Shown here piece after piece: positions 11,341-21,916 of a stretch of 64,000 bases of DNA. The notes under the pieces are model-generated. The model did not search any database, had not been told where the DNA came from, and worked only from the letters and a program-made list of their open reading frames with translations. The stretch's first letter is position 1. Each line of letters begins with the position of its first letter. The stretch is from the NCBI GenBank assembly GCA_037962975.1, contig CM075670.1, positions 87,857,501-87,921,500 on the forward strand. Direction: 5' to 3'. A program made the position numbers and the translations under genes. Origin of the DNA: Clitoria ternatea (Eukaryota > Streptophyta > Magnoliopsida > Fabales > Fabaceae).

Positions 11341-12537
11341 GGAAGTGACAAAAAGAACATTTATGAAAGAAATGCGAAAGCAAAGAAATAAAATAGCAAA
11401 AAGAAATAAGAAAGATGGGCCCGATAGGAGTTGAGGTCCTGCTCCTACGTATTCTTGAATTATCAAGAAATCAGAGTTACGTAGTTCTAAGTGTTTTTCT
11501 TTTAGGAAAAAGATTGGGAAAATGTTGGTGGGTATCATTTTGGTGAGGAACCCATACAAGACGAAGTTCTTCGCACGTGTACGGATCCTATAGAGGTTGT
11601 GTAGATGAAAGTATTTTCCGTACGACACTGACTAAAAATGATTTTTTCTTTTTTTTTGATTTTTGATTTTACTTAGATTTGAAAGAAAACACATGAAACA
11701 TCCATTTCCCTTTATTATTTTTTTTTAAAAACTACGAAGCAAAGAATGGAGGGTAGCAGAAGCTACAAGAGAGAAAGAGAAATAGTAAATTCGGAAAAGA
11801 GAGGAAAAAATGAGCGAAAACCGAGTGGGAGAAGAGAAAACCGAGTGAGAAAAAGGGAAAACCGAGTAAAAATGGAAAAACTGAGTAAAAAAAGAAAACC
11901 GAGTGAAAAATGAAAATACCGAGTAAAAAATGAAAATACCGAGTGAAAAATAAAAATACCGAGTGAAAGTTGGGAGACCGAGTGATGGAGCAGGAGAGCT
12001 GGACTCCGGTGTGACGAGAGAACAGGATGCTGATCAGTGAGGTGTGAAGGGATGATGTGCTGGACGGTGTGAAGGATTTATGAGGCTGGAGGGGCTGCTG
12101 GGTGAGGAATTAGGAGATTGAGACGATGTGGTATGGATTTAGGAGGTTGAAGGGACTGTTTGGTGAGGACTCGAGGGGCTGGACAGTGTGGAGTTTAGGA
12201 GAAGATGAGGTTGATGGGTAGGAGGACGGTGTGGAGATGAGAGGGGTTGTACGGTGTGTGTGGTGTGGAGAGGGACGGTGTATGGTGTTGGTGAGGAGTT
12301 GAAGACAATGTGGGTGAGGAGAGAGGGGACGGTGTTGAGAAGGACGGTTGGGTGTTGGAGCTGTACGGTGTAGGGAGAGAGAGGACGGAGGTGTGGGAGA
12401 AGGAAGAACAATATGGTGTGAAGAGGTGCTGGACCGAGTGAAGTAATGGTTGGTATGGGAGAGAGGAGAAGGAGAACTCAGGCAGAATTTTCTTGCAGGG
12501 AGAGAAAGTCCAACCCCTTGAGCCTCTTCAGCTGGGG

Positions 12538-12550
12538 CATTTATAGGGGT
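12538..12550 (-). promoter_or_regulatory. TATA box of Ogre-2 3' LTR
   Basis: Element sense reads CCCCTATAAATGC. The same box is at 23669-23681 in the 5' LTR. A Ser/Pro/His-rich open frame (12110-12592) begins upstream of it and is therefore unlikely to be translated from this promoter. Confidence 0.6.
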
Positions 12551-12959
12551 TGAAGACATGGGCTGAGTGTCTGGGACAGCCAGAGTTTCCACTCACCTAT
12601 ACGCGTAGTGGTGCCACTTTGGTCACTACCTGTTTGTGGGGAGCAACGGCTCAGTGGGGCATTTTAAATTGTCCACTTCCGCCCCCTCTCTGCCACCTTC
12701 AGAAATGCGATTCCATGTCAGAGCGCATAAACATCCGAGTTCCTCATTCCGTTATCAGGTTTGTGACATCGGCCCATTAAAGACCGGTTAGATGGAATTC
12801 TAATAATTGGTCCAATGTGATCTCTTTGGACCTGAACCGGTGTCACATTTACACTAGTCAGACCTTTTCAATGTTTGGGGTACCATGGGATCGGTGTTCT
12901 TCCTCTTGGCCTGGACCTACTGCCTCAGTCAGCATCCATCCTTAGTGGGAGATAATCCG

Positions 12960-13440
12960 AGTGGAAAAAGTGTAAAAGACCAAGTGAGGCATTCAATCGG
13001 AACCGATTGAAACATATGTTCGAAACTGATTGAAAAGTGATTCACTCGGAGAATGATTGGGAACCGATTGAAAGGTGAGTGATTCACTCGGAACTGATGG
13101 AAGAGGTGATTCGGAACCGATTGAAACGTGAGTGATTCACTCGGAAATGAGTGATTAGGAACCGATTAAAAGGTGAGTGATTCACTCAGAACTGATTGAA
13201 GGGTGATTCGGAACCGATTGAAACGTGAGTGATTCACTTAGAAACGAGTGATTGGGAACCGATTGAAAGGTGAGTGATTCACTTGGAACTGATTGAAGAG
13301 TGATTGGGAACCGATTGAAAGGTGAGTGATTCACTCGGAACTGATTGAAGAGTGATTCGGAACCGATTAAAAAGTGAGTGAGTCTGAACTGATTAAAACG
13401 TGAGTGATTCACTCGGAACTGATTGAGAACCTGCTTCTAT
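12960..13440. repeat. GAGTGATTCACTC palindromic repeat region, Ogre-2 3' LTR
   Basis: Irregular tandem units combine accgattgaaa with the 13-bp palindrome GAGTGATTCACTC and sequences such as CACTCGGAAATGAGTG. The unit is about 45-65 bp and varies. Shorter cactcgg and ctcggaa repeats continue to about 14290. Confidence 0.88.
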
Positions 13441-13814
13441 CACATGTGATCCACTCAGGATTAGCAAGTTTTCATTCAAATGATTCAATCGACATCCTCA
13501 AAATGTTTCACTCGACTATGTTTCTGGAATTGACCACTCAGAGAAAACTTGCTCGGATTTGTTGCTTGGGTGTAATTCAGTCGACCCTTCCTTCACTCCT
13601 TGAAGTGATCCACCCGGACACATTCACTTGAGAGTCTGACTTGCTTTTCACTCAAAAATTTAGAACTTGAGAGAGTCTGCCCAGATATTCATTCTCAGCC
13701 TTTCTGCGCTCGGAATCCGTCCACTCGAGATTATCTCACTCGGAGAAAACCTTCCCTCGGACTCAACCTACTCAGAAATGGTTGAAAGGTGTCTCACTCG
13801 GTGCTGACTGAAGA

Positions 13815-13980
13815 ATGGTCCCTATTCACGCTTGAGCGTGTTAAACTTTGCTCGGGCGAACACATTCTAGTAGCTAATATTATGCCTCTTGCTTGAGCGA
13901 GACCCCTTCGCTTAAGCAAGATTATGGCCTCCAATGTTCTCGCTCAAGCGTAGCCAGAGTCGCTTGAGCGAAAGACCTTT
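13815..13980. repeat. CGCTTGAGCG palindrome cluster, Ogre-2 3' LTR
   Basis: Five to six copies or near copies of the 10-bp palindrome CGCTTGAGCG / CGCTCAAGCG / CGCTTAAGCA lie within about 150 bp. The matching cluster in the 5' LTR is near 24970-25100, with one part missing. Confidence 0.8.
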
Positions 13981-14377
13981 GTTTAATCGGACTTTTGAGA
14001 GAGTTTACTCAGAGCCTTTTCTCTGTTCGGAGGCAACTTCCTTGGAAGCGGCTTACTCGGGAATGATTCGATCGGAGACATTCTACTCGGAAATTATCAA
14101 TCAGTCCCATGGAACTTGACTCAGAGCCTTCTTTTAGTTCAAAAGTAACTCCCACACATGAAGTCCACTCGGAAACTTGTCATTCTGAGACATCCCACTT
14201 GGAAACTACACTCGGACACGACTGACTAGTATTTTTACTCGGAAACAACCCTTTTCACTCGGAAATAGCCATTTTTTCATTCAGAAATATTATAGCCAGA
14301 AGGATTAGTTAAAATTGAAGCTCAGTCCTTTCTCCGAGATGCTTTCCACTTGTGTCAGACCGAAAGAGGTGTTCACA

Positions 14378-14398
14378 GATGCCCCTCTTTACTTCTTT
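14378..14398 (-). other. Polypurine tract of Ogre-2
   Basis: Element sense reads GAAGTAAAGAGGGGCATC immediately before the LTR start TGTGAAC. The corresponding tract in Ogre-3 (59575-59603) reads GAAAGTAAAGCGGGGCAGC. Confidence 0.88.
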
Positions 14399-14639
14399 TT
14401 CATAAGAGAAACACGAAGCTTTTCGTGTTTTTGAGGTGAAAAGGAAGTAAAGATATGAACACCGATGTAGGGACCAGGAGGGACCTCTCAATAGGTATGG
14501 CGTCTGACGGTATTGGCAATCACGAGTTGTTGTGACCTTTTCCTCTTTTCCACATCTGTCTTTTTTTTTTTGAGTTCTGAATGAACTGGGAAAAATTCTT
14601 TCCGTTAATAGGAGGTGAGAAGATCGGGATTGACCCCCG

Positions 14640-15215
14640 GTAGACTGGAAGGTAAAGGGTGCCTGTATAGGCGACTGGAAAATAAAGGGTGCCTGAATAG
14701 GCGACTGGAAAGTAAAGGGTGCCTGAATAGGTGACTGGAAAGTAAAGGATACCTGAATAGGTGAATGGAAAGTAAAGGGTGCCTGAATAGGCGAATGGAA
14801 AGTAAAGGGTGCCTGAATAGGCGACTGGAAAGTAAAGGATGCCTGAATAGGCGAATGGAAAGTAAAGGGTGCCTGAATAGGCGAATGGAAAGTAAAAGGG
14901 TGCCTGAATAGGCGAATGGAAAGTAAAAGGGTGCCTGAATAGGCGAATGGAAAGTAAAGGGCGCCTGAATAGGCGAATGGAAAGTAAAGGGTGCCTGAAT
15001 AGGCGAACGGAAAGTAAAGGGTGCCTGAATAGGCGAACGGAAAGTAAAGGGTGCCTGAATAGGTGAATGGAAAGTAAAGAGTGCCTGAATAGGCAAACGG
15101 AAAGTAAAGGGTGCCTGAATAGGCGAACGAAAAGTAAAAGGTGCCTGAATAGACGAACATAAAGTAAAGGGTGCCTGAATAGGCGAATGGAAAGTAAAGT
15201 GTGGGGTTGACCCTC
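14640..15215. repeat. 30-bp tandem array built on the hairpin GCCT-GAAT-AGGC
   Basis: About 19 near-identical 30-bp units of the form gcctgaataggcgaatggaa plus agtaaagggt. Each contains the inverted repeat GCCT-GAAT-AGGC. Sequence differences are mostly single substitutions outside the stem. Because 30 is a multiple of three, the array stays open in all frames and gives false ORFs up to 283 codons (for example 14309-15160). Confidence 0.95.
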
Positions 15216-15248
15216 GGTTGAAAGGAAATATAGAGATTGGGGGAGCTA

Positions 15249-15840
15249 ACAGGACGTCTCGTCCAAATTAACTCACCGTTGGCAGGAAATTTAAAGGTTC
15301 GGGGTGATGCCCCAGTTTGGCATGACTGAAGGTTGTTGGGGAATTGTTCCCTGACTGAAAGAGAGTGAACCTAGGGTGATGCCCAAGTTTGACCTGATTT
15401 GAAGGAATCTTGGGGAATTGCCCCCCTTAACTGGAACAAAAGAAATCTGGGGAGATGCCCCAGTTTGAGATAGTTTGAAGGAATCTTGGAGAACTACCCC
15501 TTGACTGGAAGATAATGAACAAGGGGTGATGCCCTGGTTTGACATGACTGAAGGTTGTTGGGGAATTGCTCCCAGTTTGAGTTGTTTAGGAAATGTATTT
15601 CTACTAGGGAAGAATCGATGGTTCGGGGTATTGTCTCTTTGGGTGAAAGAGAATGAACTTGGGGTGATGCCCCAGTTTGAAGTATCTGCCTTGAAACCTT
15701 GGGGAACTGCCCCTTGAGCGGGAAGAAATAATCTTTGGTGATGCCTCAGTTTGATTTGTTTGGGAAATGTAGTTCCACTGGAGAAGGATTGATGGCTCAG
15801 GGATCACCCCTTGATTAGGAAGGGAAAATATAGGGTCCAC
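15249..15840. repeat. Second array built on GGGG-N5-CCCC hairpins
   Basis: Longer units of roughly 90-120 bp alternate ggggtgatgccccagtttg with ggggaattgcccc or ggggaactgcccc. Each core is an inverted repeat of four G and four C around five bases. About ten cores are recognisable, more diverged than the 30-bp array. A single RGACG-type hairpin (AGGACGTCTCGTCCA) stands just before the array at 15250. Confidence 0.85.
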
Positions 15841-16084
15841 CTGGTATGTATGGATTCACTGAGAGAAGTGTGCTGGGGCTCTTTTGGGAGAGTCCTTCTA
15901 AGCCTGATTAGAAAAGAGTTCTTATTAGGGGGAAGAAGATGATCTGAATTTTTGGCTCATCGGGAGAGAGTTTGGTGATTCTGCTGGGAGAGAGAATTTT
16001 TGCTAGAAACTATCCTTGGGCTTGGGAAGGGACACACTAGACTTGACAGAATGTATCAGGTAGATCCCTTGGAAGGGAGTTTGA

Positions 16085-16440
16085 AGAAGTGTCGGCTTTA
16101 GCAATTGAGGAAAAGACTTTGAGAATTGCTAACTTTGGCGATCTAAGGAAGGAGTTCTGAGAAGTGCCAACTTTGGCGGTTGAAGAAGAGATTTTGAAAA
16201 ATGCCAACTTTGGCGATTTGGGGAAAGAATTCTGAGATGCGCCAACTTTGGCAGTTGAAGAAAGGATTCTGTAGAGTGCCAGCTTTGGCGGTTAAGGAGA
16301 AGACTTTGAGAATTGCCAACTTTGGTGACTTGAGGAAGGAGTTCTGAGAAGTGCCAACTTTGGCGATTAAGGAAAGGATTCTGTGGAGTGCCAGCTTTGG
16401 CAATTAAGGAGAAGACTTGAAAGGTTCTAGTTTTGACAGC
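16085..16440. repeat. Third array built on GCCAA-CT-TTGGC hairpins
   Basis: Seven to eight copies of a unit of about 40-60 bp with core GCCAACTTTGGC, a five-pair inverted repeat with a two-base loop, separated by variants of 'gattgaggaaaggattctgag'. Homologous cores form a much longer array in Ogre-3 (59750-61375). Confidence 0.88.
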
Positions 16441-17494
16441 TGCGGTTCCATTGAGGAAAAGGACTTGATTGAGGCGTCAATGCTCGACATGACTGTCCGT
16501 TCTAATAACCTGCAGAAAAAAGGGTAAGTAGTGCAAAGATACATTCAAAAACTGGGTAGGTCCTGTGAAACCGTAGCCCTTTGGATAACTCATGGACAGA
16601 GGAGAATCAAAGAGCCGATCATAGCTTTGAAGCGCGTGCCTGGCTGAGTCTTTGTGATGATTGTCTAAGATGAGGTCAAGTAGTGGGAGCGTCTTGTCCC
16701 TTACGACTTTAAATGTTCACCATTCTTTCATTTTATTTTTATAAAAACACAATGTTTTATCAGATCAATGCAATTCATAACACGTATCGAAAAAGGATAA
16801 ATTTTATTCATGTATGTCAAACAGAATACAGAGAATGGACAACGGGAAAATAGATGGGATGAAATGAAGTTATATAGGACCGGTCAAGGCCAGGAGAAAT
16901 AGGGAAGGTTCAAGGATCCTCCAGTGAATTCCTGAGACTAGTAAGAACCTTAAACCCACGTCACGACCTCAAGTACATCGTTCAACTCTGCCTTTGAGAG
17001 GGTAGTTTAACCATGGTCCACATGCCTCAGTTTGCACGTTTTGCATTGGGAACTTTAGTTACTCTGCCGAAATCTCGACCCTAATTTTTACCTGAGCCGC
17101 CTTTTCATGTTTTTGACTCACCGTGTTGCTCTAACTTTTGCCTAGGCCGCCCTTTCAGGTTTTCAGCCTAGCGAGCTTTTCATGTGTTTTTCTTTTCTTG
17201 TTCATTTCTTGGCTACATCCTTTACAGTAAAAGGTTGAAACTAATTACACTCCAGTTGAGTCTGCCCAGCCTTTCCAAATTTAGTTTGATCCTTTAGGGA
17301 ACTGATGTCACTTCAAATAGGAGACTCCACTCCTATGCCATGTACCCAAGGAAATATTGGTGAGTCTTTTGGCATCAATGAGAGGGAATTACTTTTGAAT
17401 CATCATTTTGGCCTTTATTTTCTTTTTCTTTTTCATTTTTTCATTTTCCATTTCTTTTTGTTTGCCTTCTTTTTTGTTTTTTGTTTTTGTTTTT

Positions 17495-17525
<31 letters not shown>

Positions 17526-17551
17526 GTTTTGTTTTGTTTTGTTTTGTTTTG

Positions 17552-17582
<31 letters not shown>

Positions 17583-17899
17583 TAATCCCCTTAATGACGC
17601 AACGACTCAATCTGACAGACTATTTCCTTGGCTACATAGGCATGAGGAATGACGCACTCTTTAGGGTTGAGGTGTTGATGATGACAAGAATGCAAGTTCT
17701 TGGCTTGACGACATTTGTTCCCTTTATACAGAAAATGACAGCTTGCTCGAGGGTCTGGACATAACTAGCTTTCCCCGCTTGGTATGTGCATTGGACCTCA
17801 AGCTTGACTCTATTTTTCATTTTTCATTTTTTTTTGCATTTTTTTTGGCAAAGTCTCCCTTGATTGTATCTGTATTTATAGGCATCAGCAATTTGCCCC
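16441..17899 (-). other. Ogre-2 internal spacer
   Basis: No gene visible. It holds a block starting 'aacacgtatcgaaaaagg' (near 16780) that is also present in Ogre-3 (near 61700), several lines resembling 'gcctaggccgcc...tttcaggttttcagcctagcga' shared with 62070-62105, and a (TTTTG)n run. The conservation between two elements suggests this spacer was already part of their gag-only ancestor. Confidence 0.6.
17500..17582. repeat. (TTTTG)n microsatellite
   Basis: About 15 perfect TTTTG units. It gives false open frames on both strands (FCFVL repeats and KTKQN repeats) that should not be annotated as proteins. Confidence 0.97.
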
Positions 17900-18362
17900 C
17901 TATCTATGTTGATGACTGTTGAATTTCCTTAAATGACTGGCCTACCACTTGTCCAATTCGGGACTTGGCCATGTTGTCATTCACATAGATTCCTACCACA
18001 TCTTGAAACAAAATACTAATGCATTCTGATAGATTGCCACCGTGATTCCTTCAGGCGTCCTTGACTTAGGGGTACTCTTTAACCTCTTGTTCTAACAATC
18101 TTGCTAACTAGTATGGTGGCTCACAGGTTTCCTTACCTTCTTCGTCGGCATAGTCGACTGGGTGATTGAAATCGTGAAGCGGAATTGTGACTTCACTAGT
18201 CTCAAGAGAATCATTTTTGGATCTACAATTCAGTATGTTATGGCAAAAATAAAAAGAGGGAAAGGGAACAAGTAAATAAAGAAAATGAATCAAAGCAAGG
18301 ATAATGGGATGAGAAAAAACTTTTTTTTTCGATACGCATTTATTGATTGAACGATAAAGCAA
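17900..18362 (-). pseudogene. Remnant of Ogre pol: pre-RT segment joined to an RT active-site scrap
   Basis: On the minus strand a frame contains PLHDFNHPVDYADEEGKETC (18108-18200), which resembles the segment just before reverse transcriptase in Ogre polyproteins, then a degenerate ARLLEQE-like stretch. About 100 bp further the sequence reads ILFQDVVGIYVNDNMAKSRI (about 17955-18015). This looks like the Ogre RT catalytic block around Y-V-D-D-M-I-A-K-S with the second D and neighbouring residues altered, preceded in another frame by IYQNAL, like ATYQRAM. Everything between and after is missing, so this is a deletion scar, not a functional enzyme. Confidence 0.6.
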
Positions 18363-18445
18363 ATTTTTTCGCCCTTATTACATGAAAAGTCCCAAAGCCT
18401 TAGGCATAGCCGAGGGATAAACAAGATATTTAAGGCAATGACAAA

Positions 18446-20604
18446 TTACTTTGGTGAATCGTTTACAATCGTAAGGAGTTCGACAGCCTCCCAATTACCG
18501 AACTCTTGGTCCGGTGGGTAGGCGATCACCAAATTGGCATTATCATCAAAACCATCTTCAATATCGGCCACCACGGCATTAACTTCTGAACTTCCATGAT
18601 TAGGCAGGGGATTTATGGTCACGTTAGGGCTTCCTTCTTGAAAACTAATCCAGTCGGCTTTGATCAAATCTCTCACTTTATATTTCAAAGCTAGGCAATT
18701 TTCTATGGAATGCCCCGGTGCCCCAGCGTGGTAATCACAATGAGCATTTGGGTCATACCCCCTTGGATAAGGAGGTTGCAATGGCCTCATGGGGGATGAA
18801 GCTACCAGACCTTTCTGAACAAGGATTGGAAAAAGTTCAGTATATGTTATAGGAATTGGATCGAACTGCACAGGGGTGCGCTCATTGTTGGGATTCCTTG
18901 TGTTCTGATTATGATTGGGTGGTCGAGTCACTTGCTGTGGGTGATGGTATGGCATGGGTTACGGCATTGGCGCTCTTACCATGGGCGGACGGAAATGAGG
19001 AGTATGAGCTGCCGGGCCATAAGTAGCAGCGACCACATAAGGGTTGGGAGCTTGAATCATGGTAAGGGTGAATGGTCTCGGCAGAGCTGTCTTTGGATTA
19101 GAAGAGAAGGAATTAGTTTCTCCATCCCTTCTCCCAGGCGTCGGCTTTCTTGTCATGCTTGCCCCAGATAGGCCCTGAGTGATCTTTCCTGTTCGTATTC
19201 CGTTCTCCACCATTTCCCCAATAGTCACAATGTCGGAGAAGTTGGATGAAACACTACTAATCATCTTGCCATAGAAAGGTGATGGGAGTGTGTCAATAAA
19301 CATTGCGATTATCTCTTTTTCCGATAATGGGGGGTCCACTTATGCCGCTGTTTCTCTCCAGCGTTGGGCATACTCCTTAAATGTTTCACTATCCCTCTTC
19401 ACCATATTTTGTAATTGAACCCTGTTGGGTGCCATATCCATATTATACTTGTATTGCCTAAGAAAGGCATCTGCCAGTCCTTCCAACAGCGAATATGGTT
19501 TTGCTCAAGGTGAGCATACCATGTAAGAGCGGCCCATGCCAAACTATCTTGGAAGTAGTGGATCAACAGTTGGTCGTTAGAAGAGTAGGATGCCATCTTT
19601 CGACAGTACATTGTGAGATGGTTCTTTGGACAAGTCATTCCCCGATACTTGTCGAAGTCAGGCATTTTGAATTTGGGCGGGAGGACAACATCTGTGACTA
19701 GGCACAGCTCAGAAGCATCTATCAGTCCAAAACCTCTAGCGCCTTCCATCATTCTCAAACGCTCTTCTAAGATTTCTATCTTTTCCTTTTGGGGAGCTGC
19801 GACCGTGTTATGACCGGCTATCGGGTTCATCATGCGGGTTGTATCTTGGAGATTGGTCATATAGGGGGTTGCGTATCCGTATGGATAGCCGAGTGACTGG
19901 TTGAAAGGAGGCAACGTATGGGACTGGTTCATTAGGCCTGTATTTGGTGAGGGACCTTGGGGTTAGGCCATAGCTTGTACGGCATAAGTCGGCTGGATCA
20001 TCTGGGCTAGTGTGTTTTGGGCTTGTGCGTTGTAGGTTGGCTAGGCCATCGGGGCTTGTGTGTTTTGGGTTTGGTAGGTTTGTGGGTCATGGGCCTGTAT
20101 GTTTTGGGTTTGGTAGGCTTGTGGGTCATGGGCTTGCGTGTTTTGGGTTTGGTAGAGTGGTGGCATGTTTGGCTGGGTGGGGTATGAAGCGTGAGGATTC
20201 ATCACTTGCTGGTCGTGGGCGTCTTGCTGGTTAGTGAGCAGGGGATAGTACCCCGGTGGTAGGCCATAAAGTGGAAAAGGTACTGGGTTGCCGTCAGGAC
20301 CGACAAATGTATGCTGTTGTGCATAAGACTGGCCGTAAGGTGGCTGGGCCTCCATGGTAGGGTTAGGTCTTCCGACATGAATGGTGAGAGGGGGTGTCGT
20401 TGTCTTAGGGAGTTGGGTTCTTGCTGGGTCAGAACCAAGGGGGGGTGGCGCGGTGGCAGGCTGCTGTTGGGCGTCCTCAATACCTACAGAGGAGCCTCCT
20501 TCTGTGAGTTTCTTTTCTAAAAGTTTAGTTAACTCCGCCACTCGCTCTTTCAACTGATCGAACTCGGTTCTAAAGTCTCCGTCAACAGCTTCTGCCTCAG
20601 CCAT
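18446..20604 (-). pseudogene. Ogre-2 gag, decayed
   Basis: Gag forms the particle that packages element RNA. The frame starts at ATG 20604 with a predicted coiled coil (EFDQLKERVAELTKLLEKKL), then a Gln/Pro-rich stretch with YQTQNTQAHDPQ repeats, then the conserved gag core (LPPKFKMPDFDKYRG, CPKNHLTMYCRKMASY, LLIHYFQDSLAWAALTWY) and the block PPLSEKEIIAMFIDTLPSPF. Near the C terminus is a zinc-knuckle-like motif C-DY-H-(x4)-G-H-(x4)-C (around CDYHAGAPGHSIENC). It is broken by in-frame stops (CAG to TAG and CAA to TAA near 20041 and 19965), a stop near 19339 and a frameshift near 19470. It ends at 18446. Confidence 0.88.
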
Positions 20605-21891
20605 GAGTTTCCTTTGGAGCCGGGTCTGGTAAGGATGCCTACCCGTGATGCCTGTGTCTCTTTTTTAAAAAAAACAAAAATGTTAGGTGGAAATAGAAAG
20701 AAGAAGAATGTCGTGGGAAGCAATTACAGGCTTTGGCGAATATCCTTTGACTATTCCTTAGAACTTATCATTAAAAAGTACTAGGTATGGTAAACATGGA
20801 AATTAATATGGGATAATTGTGAAGACAGAAGAAATCTTTCATCCTGAGGTGGGAGCCCCAAGCTCAAACATTTTCTTCAGGCAACTACAGCCCTTATTTC
20901 TTAAGTTCAATCCCATGTTAATTTCCATAGATACTCAAAGGGTATTCGTTAAATTCTGAATAGCCTTCCACGAAAGTGAGGATAAAGATGAGAAATTAGT
21001 TGATGTCATGTTTTGGAACCGGTACTTCCCCATTGATTTAACATAAAGCAATTTTTCTTGGGGAAACAACGATTACCAAGGGTCCAAGTCGCAATAGTCA
21101 TAAAATTTTTTTAATCGTCATCGATGCCCTCCGTTGGAGCGGAAATAAAGTTATATTTTTTTGACAATTAGGAAAATCTATGACTCAGGACTCAAAGGTA
21201 CACGATCAAAAGAGGATTATCTATTCATCCGAAGAATACTGTGTGTTCCAAAACGGGTCATTATTTCAAAAACTCAGTAAATCTGTGGGTGGTAGATAAT
21301 TCATTTTTTTGGATAAAAGGGAAAGCAAAAATGACGTAAGGTAAAGTAAAGTTTGCCCTTTTATGGCCTAGGTAGGGTTTTGTTGAAAGTCTTTTCTAGG
21401 CCCTATGGCTTGTTTAAAAGTGACTCTCCACACCGGGTGGCTTTCGCTAGACATCTAGAAGCTCACCAGAGCCAAGATCCTGACCATGACAAGGACGTAA
21501 ACAGTAGGGAATCCACTAGGTGCGTATATCATGAGAGGTCGAACTCTGGTTGAGGTTCTCACGAACACCAGATAGGAAGTACATCCCATACGATTCCGTT
21601 ACCAACCTCTCCTAACTTACCTTACCCCATTCTACACAAAGAACAAACACAGAACAAATATACAAAGTCGTCTACCCTAAGGTTCAATGATTGGGGAAAA
21701 GTAACATGGTCTTCTACCCTAGGGTTCAACAAATATACAAAACATAGACAACGAAACAAATAACAAGACACAATTAAAACAAGAACAAACATTCACAACA
21801 ATCAACAGAAAATAAAACAAGAGGAAGAAATCTGAGATAACAAAGGCTATATAAAAAGAACATGCGCTTTCAATCAAACTGGCCTGACTCT
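20605..21891 (-). other. Ogre-2 untranslated leader
   Basis: About 1.3 kb between primer site and gag, with no ORF1-like gene, in contrast to Ogre-1. No RNA gene or clear promoter is visible. Two short stretches (near 21660 and 21705) repeat 'ctaccctaaggttcaa'. Confidence 0.55.
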
Positions 21892-21898
21892 CTTAAGT

Positions 21899-21916
21899 GT
21901 CCCAGCGGAGTCGCCA
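21899..21916 (-). other. Primer-binding site of Ogre-2 (tRNA-Arg type)
   Basis: Element sense reads TGGCGACTCCGCTGGGAC, two bases after the LTR end. It is the best preserved primer site among the Ogre-type elements here. Confidence 0.88.

Larger units (their letters stand above)
10770..14377 (-). repeat. 3' LTR of Ogre-2
   Basis: 3608 bp, starting TGTGAACACC at 14377 and ending GGTTGCGACA at 10770 in element sense. It matches the 5' LTR closely but lacks about 169 bp near 13991 and several copies of a 'ttcactcggaaatagccat' unit found at 25548-25622. It contains RGACG hairpins near its 3' end (11107, 11238, 11313), the GAGTGATTCACTC repeat region and CGCTTGAGCG palindromes. Confidence 0.93.

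Noticed and set aside
12110..12592. 160-codon Ser/Pro/His-rich open frame, also present in the other LTR at 23269-23724
   Set aside because: Its ATG lies upstream of the LTR TATA box, composition is repetitive and the two copies differ by frame-altering changes. It is LTR sequence.
14309..15160. 283-codon open frame with repeated FAYSGTLYFP units
   Set aside because: Translation of the 30-bp tandem array; a second frame of the same array is also open for 163 codons, which shows the openness is a by-product of unit length.
14640..15215. CRISPR array
   Set aside because: Regular 30-bp periodicity, but there are no unique spacers: whole units are near identical, and the context is plant retroelement DNA.
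17305..17764. Phe/Cys/Leu-rich open frames and the opposite Lys/Thr/Gln/Asn frame
   Set aside because: Both come from the (TTTTG)n microsatellite and flanking T-rich DNA.
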